A DNA stretch of 8,597 nt from UBA1367 sp040268355 (GTDB lineage: Bacteria > Actinomycetota > Coriobacteriia > Coriobacteriales > Atopobiaceae). Both the position numbers and the translations under genes were made by a program. Shown in pieces: positions 6,381 to 8,597 of this stretch. The stretch's first letter is position 1; the number at the start of each line of letters is the position of its first letter. Location of the stretch: the NCBI GenBank assembly GCA_040268355.1, contig JAWRIT010000115.1:1-8597 (forward strand), in the 5' to 3' direction. The notes under the pieces are model-generated. The model searched no databases and was not told the origin of the DNA. It was given only the letters and a program-made list of their open reading frames with translations.

Positions 6381-7660
6381 GCGGGCTCACCGTCCGCGAG
6401 CGGAACGGCGTCGTCCAGGCTGCCGATGGCCACCGTGCGCGTGTCGCCCTCCAGCGCGCGGGGGGTGCCCATGCGCACAAGCGTGCGCGCCAACGCCCGA
6501 TCGTCCCAGAGCGACGCCATGATCTTGGGCCAGTAGGTCTGAAAGGAGAAGTACCCGCGCGCGACCGAGTCGGCCCAGGTCTGCGCCTCCACGCGCCCAT
6601 GCAGCAGGACCCGAAGGTAGGCCCTTCGCTCCGGACCGGCTATGGTGCGGGCGAGCGCCGTACGGAAGATCCGACGACGCAGCTCGGTCTCGTTGATCCA
6701 GGGCGCCGGGTAGGGCTCGAGCGAGGCGGGCGTCACCTGGTGCAGGCCGATGATCCCGCGCGAGGCGCGAAGCTTCTTGACCTCGTAGGTCCACCGGTAG
6801 ACGTTCTGTAGGAAGCGGGCGGCGTGGCTCGGAACCTTGGGAGGCAGGTGCCGCACGAACCAGCGGTTGTCAAACCACACGTCAAAGCCGTACATGCGCA
6901 GGTTGAACAGGTAGTCGAGGTCTTCGCCGCGCGTGATCTGCGGGTCGAAGGCAACGTTGCAGAACGCCTCCGCCCCCAGCACGAAGCAGCCACCGCACAC
7001 GTAGTTGGACCGCGAGATGCGGGTCGTGGAGAGCGCCTTGTGCATCCACTCGTTGAACTCCACCCGCTTGGACCACCAACGGTCGCACCAGCGCGGCTTG
7101 CTGACGTCCGCGAAGGGAGAGTCATGGCGGTCGATGAAATAGCCACTCTTCGCCTGGATGGGCAGTCCCTGGCGCGTCTCCAGGCCAATGCCATAGACGG
7201 CGTCGATCAGGAAGTCCTCGTCGAGCGCCACCTCGTCGTCGTCCAGGAAGACCACCACATCGTGGCCGAGCGCCGCCGCGACGGCAAGGCCCATGTTGCG
7301 GATGGCCCCATAGCCGCGCAGCGAGCATGGCTCGCCCTCGAGCGCCGGCGAGACCCGCTCGACCATCCGTATGACCTGCTGCGCCTCGGGACGTCCGATG
7401 ACCAGCGGATTGAGGTTGGGGTGCTGGCGGCAGATGCCGTCCACGCGTGCACGGGCGGAGTCCGCGTAGGCCGGCGGTGCGACCACCAGCACGATGACGC
7501 GCAGGACCCCACGCACCTGCTCCAACGACCGAAGGCAGGTCTCGAGCTCGGGAAGGGGTTTCGAGATGGGCGTCGAGTGATCATAGACGCCGATGTCACC
7601 GACTGGGACGATGTCGTCGGTCTTCGACCAATAGCTTGGGATGACGATGACAGGGTTCAC
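6377..7660 (-). CDS. Family 2 (GT-A) glycosyltransferase
   Basis: Predicted cytoplasmic, nucleotide-sugar-dependent glycosyltransferase; donor and acceptor unknown. The 427-residue product starts with the GT-A strand NPVIVIPSYW (2-11) and has the RN pair of the nucleotide-binding region (AIRNMGLA, 119-126). A metal-binding acidic cluster follows in VVVFLDDDE (135-143, D140-D142), then GGCFVLGAEAF (223-233) and the base-region GED (245-247), with HLPP (271-274) after it. The C-terminal 150 residues are basic and helical without membrane segments. The frame stays open upstream to 8563, but that part is antisense to another gene and shows no protein logic. I chose the GTG at 7660, which directly precedes the first conserved strand and has AAGGG 8 nt upstream. 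It is the first gene of the operon with the two-component pair and the phosphoesterase, which suggests a cell-envelope or polysaccharide role. That role is inference. Confidence 0.91.
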   Translation of the reverse strand: MNPVIVIPSYWSKTDDIVPVGDIGVYDHSTPISKPLPELETCLRSLEQVRGVLRVIVLVVAPPAYADSARARVDGICRQHPNLNPLVIGRPEAQQVIRMVERVSPALEGEPCSLRGYGAIRNMGLAVAAALGHDVVVFLDDDEVALDEDFLIDAVYGIGLETRQGLPIQAKSGYFIDRHDSPFADVSKPRWCDRWWSKRVEFNEWMHKALSTTRISRSNYVCGGCFVLGAEAFCNVAFDPQITRGEDLDYLFNLRMYGFDVWFDNRWFVRHLPPKVPSHAARFLQNVYRWTYEVKKLRASRGIIGLHQVTPASLEPYPAPWINETELRRRIFRTALARTIAGPERRAYLRVLLHGRVEAQTWADSVARGYFSFQTYWPKIMASLWDDRALARTLVRMGTPRALEGDTRTVAIGSLDDAVPLADGEPA

Positions 7661-7663
7661 CTG

Positions 7664-7677
7664 CTCGACCCTTCGAG
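7664..7677 (-). promoter_or_regulatory. Hairpin presenting the glycosyltransferase ribosome-binding site
   Basis: In the leader mRNA CUCGA and UCGAG form a perfect 5-bp stem around a 4-nt loop AGGG, which is the core of the ribosome-binding site. If transcription starts about 7 nt after the -10 element, the hairpin lies at the very 5' end of the message. Confidence 0.35.
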
Positions 7678-7684
7678 TCGGGGG

Positions 7685-7693
7685 ATCATACCA
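7685..7693 (-). promoter_or_regulatory. Extended -10 promoter for the glycosyltransferase/two-component operon
   Basis: TGGTATGAT on the minus strand matches the extended -10 form TGnTATAAT at all but one base. No good -35 is present at 17 nt, which is acceptable for this promoter type. It lies about 25 bp upstream of the GTG start and gives a leader of about 18 nt. Confidence 0.5.
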
Positions 7694-7960
7694 TGCACAT
7701 TCTAGCGTAGTATGCAAGAACAGAGGCTGCCAACGGGCGTTCTTGTCTCGCCTGCGGAAACCGGATGTCAAGGCCGCAGACACGGCGGGGCGGAAGGCCG
7801 AGGGTTCGGGCGCGAGCCTGGCGTCCCAGCGCCCGCATGCCTCCGTCCACGACCAGCCAGTCCAGGCGCCCGGCTCCCGCGTAGTATCATGTGCCTGCTC
7901 GTATCTCACGGAGACGGCGCGTTGCCCGACGCGTCCGCCTCGCATCCACAAGGAGGGGTC

Positions 7961-8551
7961 ATGGACATCCAGTCGGTCGCAGCGCAGCTCATCGAGTACC
8001 TGGGGAAGAACCCGGAGCTCATCGCGCAGTTCATCAAGCACCCGTACTCCACGACGGCGCAGGCCACGAGCTCTGACGAGCGCATCTCCAAGCAGGACAT
8101 GAGCCAGGTCGTGACCGCCGCGGCGGCCCTCTCCACCGACCAGCAGCTTGACCAGTCGCAGGTCGCCACCATCGCCTCGGCCCTGCTGGGGCAAAACGAC
8201 AACAGCGTCCACTCGCTCACCAGCATGCTCTTTGGCGGCACCGCGACCGACCAGACGAGGGCGGCGCAGGACGGATCGCTCGACCTCGGCAGCCTGGTCA
8301 ACATGGCCGGGCTCGCCGCCCAGCTCATGGGTGGCACCGGCGGCACGACCGCCGCGCGGCAGCCCGCCGTCGACCTCTCCGACGGCCTCGACCTCGGCGA
8401 GATCGCCACGCTGGCAGGCCAGTTCCTCGGCGGCGGCAGCACGACGAAGGCTACGACCAGCAAGAAGCAGGCTTCCTCGCAGCCTGCCGAGGGCATCGAC
8501 TTCGGCACCATCGCCCAACTCGCGAACGCGTTCCTCAAGCAGCAGCGGTAG
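7961..8551 (+). CDS. Unassigned 196-residue protein with a C-terminal triple repeat
   Basis: Not recognised; it loosely recalls DUF937/YidB-like proteins in its short helical, Gly-rich style, but this is only a resemblance. The ATG at 7961 has a perfect AAGGAGG 4 nt upstream, so the in-frame opening further upstream is ignored. The product is soluble, with no signal peptide or membrane helix. Residues 1-30 form an amphipathic helical segment (AAQLIEYLGKNPELIAQFIK). Residues 45-93 form a second helical block ending in SMLFGG. The rest holds three related units: 104-125 (DGSLDLGSLVNMAGLAAQLMGG shortened here as LDLG..VNMAG..AQLMGG), 141-159 (DGLDLGEIATLAGQFLGGG) and 177-193 (EGIDFGTIAQLANAFLK). 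They are joined by Thr/Ser/Lys/Gln-rich linkers. Regular hydrophobic spacing suggests short helices that pack together or bind a partner. It stands alone, divergent from the glycosyltransferase operon. Confidence 0.88.
   Translation: MDIQSVAAQLIEYLGKNPELIAQFIKHPYSTTAQATSSDERISKQDMSQVVTAAAALSTDQQLDQSQVATIASALLGQNDNSVHSLTSMLFGGTATDQTRAAQDGSLDLGSLVNMAGLAAQLMGGTGGTTAARQPAVDLSDGLDLGEIATLAGQFLGGGSTTKATTSKKQASSQPAEGIDFGTIAQLANAFLKQQR
8270..8539 (+). repeat. Three degenerate protein-level repeats inside the 7961-8551 gene
   Basis: Units at 8270-8335, 8381-8437 and 8489-8539 encode (D/E)G(x)(L/I)D(L/F)G followed by a small helix with a conserved LA and FL/LM pair. The first two share the exact 12-mer CTCGACCTCGGC (8279-8290 and 8387-8398), which suggests duplication. 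The third has diverged. Confidence 0.6.
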
Positions 8552-8597
8552 CGACCGAGACACGTCTGGAAACGAGGTACCCCGCGGCGCCCGGTCG

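Larger units (their letters stand above)
7661..7960. other. Divergent intergenic region
   Basis: 300 bp between the leftward operon and the rightward repeat-protein gene. The left end holds the extended -10 promoter. ATGCA occurs twice in the same direction (7693-7697 and 7712-7716), and GCGTAGTAT is repeated exactly at 7705-7713 and 7879-7887. The second copy, with TAGTAT 74 bp before the ATG at 7961, is a possible -10 for the rightward gene, but I see no -35. Long open frames cross the region, but their translations (Arg/Pro/Gly-rich, no motif) look like GC-rich noise. Confidence 0.4.

Noticed and set aside
7661..8563. Extension of the glycosyltransferase frame to a start at 8563 (728 residues)
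   Set aside because: The added 300 residues are antisense to the repeat-protein gene and intergenic DNA, with no recognisable domain. The GTG at 7660 has a ribosome-binding site and sits at the start of the conserved fold.
8552..8597. Inverted repeat CGACCG/CGGTCG downstream of the repeat-protein gene
   Set aside because: Only 6 bp with a 34-nt gap in GC-rich DNA and cut by the window end; no T-run is visible, so no terminator is called.

Overview
This is a high-GC bacterial window with compact gene order, strong GGAGG-type ribosome-binding sites and some GTG starts. The gene complement and protein style suggest an actinobacterium, most likely a Coriobacteriia/Atopobiaceae member (Olsenella/Atopobium-like). 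That placement is an impression from the sequence, not a database result. Nine protein-coding genes are supported. I see no tRNA, rRNA, CRISPR array, insertion sequence or prophage gene.

Layout. Positions 48-1739 (minus) hold glucose-6-phosphate isomerase. Upstream of it on the same strand, 1888-2442 is an unassigned protein with a faint uracil-DNA-glycosylase-like fold signature. A 118-bp divergent promoter region separates this from a rightward pair: thioredoxin (2561-2878) and a PAP2-family membrane phosphatase (standard start 3029, but probably starting at a non-canonical ATC codon at 2927; stop 3727). The phosphatase meets a leftward operon tail to tail, and the two stop codons overlap inside one CTAG.

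The leftward operon reads, in transcription order: family 2 glycosyltransferase (7660-6377), LytS-type sensor histidine kinase (6380-5034, start overlapping the glycosyltransferase stop by 4 nt), LytTR response regulator (4951-4214) and a small YfcE-like metallophosphoesterase (4188-3724). It appears to start from an extended -10 promoter giving a very short leader with a small hairpin around the glycosyltransferase ribosome-binding site. A second candidate promoter lies just upstream of the response regulator.

After a 300-bp divergent spacer, 7961-8551 (plus) encodes a 196-residue cytoplasmic protein whose C-terminal half carries three copies of an LDLG...LA..FL-type repeat. Its function is unknown.

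Most of the window is housekeeping. The parts that deserve a second look are the glycosyltransferase/two-component/phosphoesterase operon, the apparent ATC start of the PAP2 protein, the degenerate glycosylase-like protein, the shortened phosphoesterase and the repeat protein. No clearly new defence or mobile system is visible.
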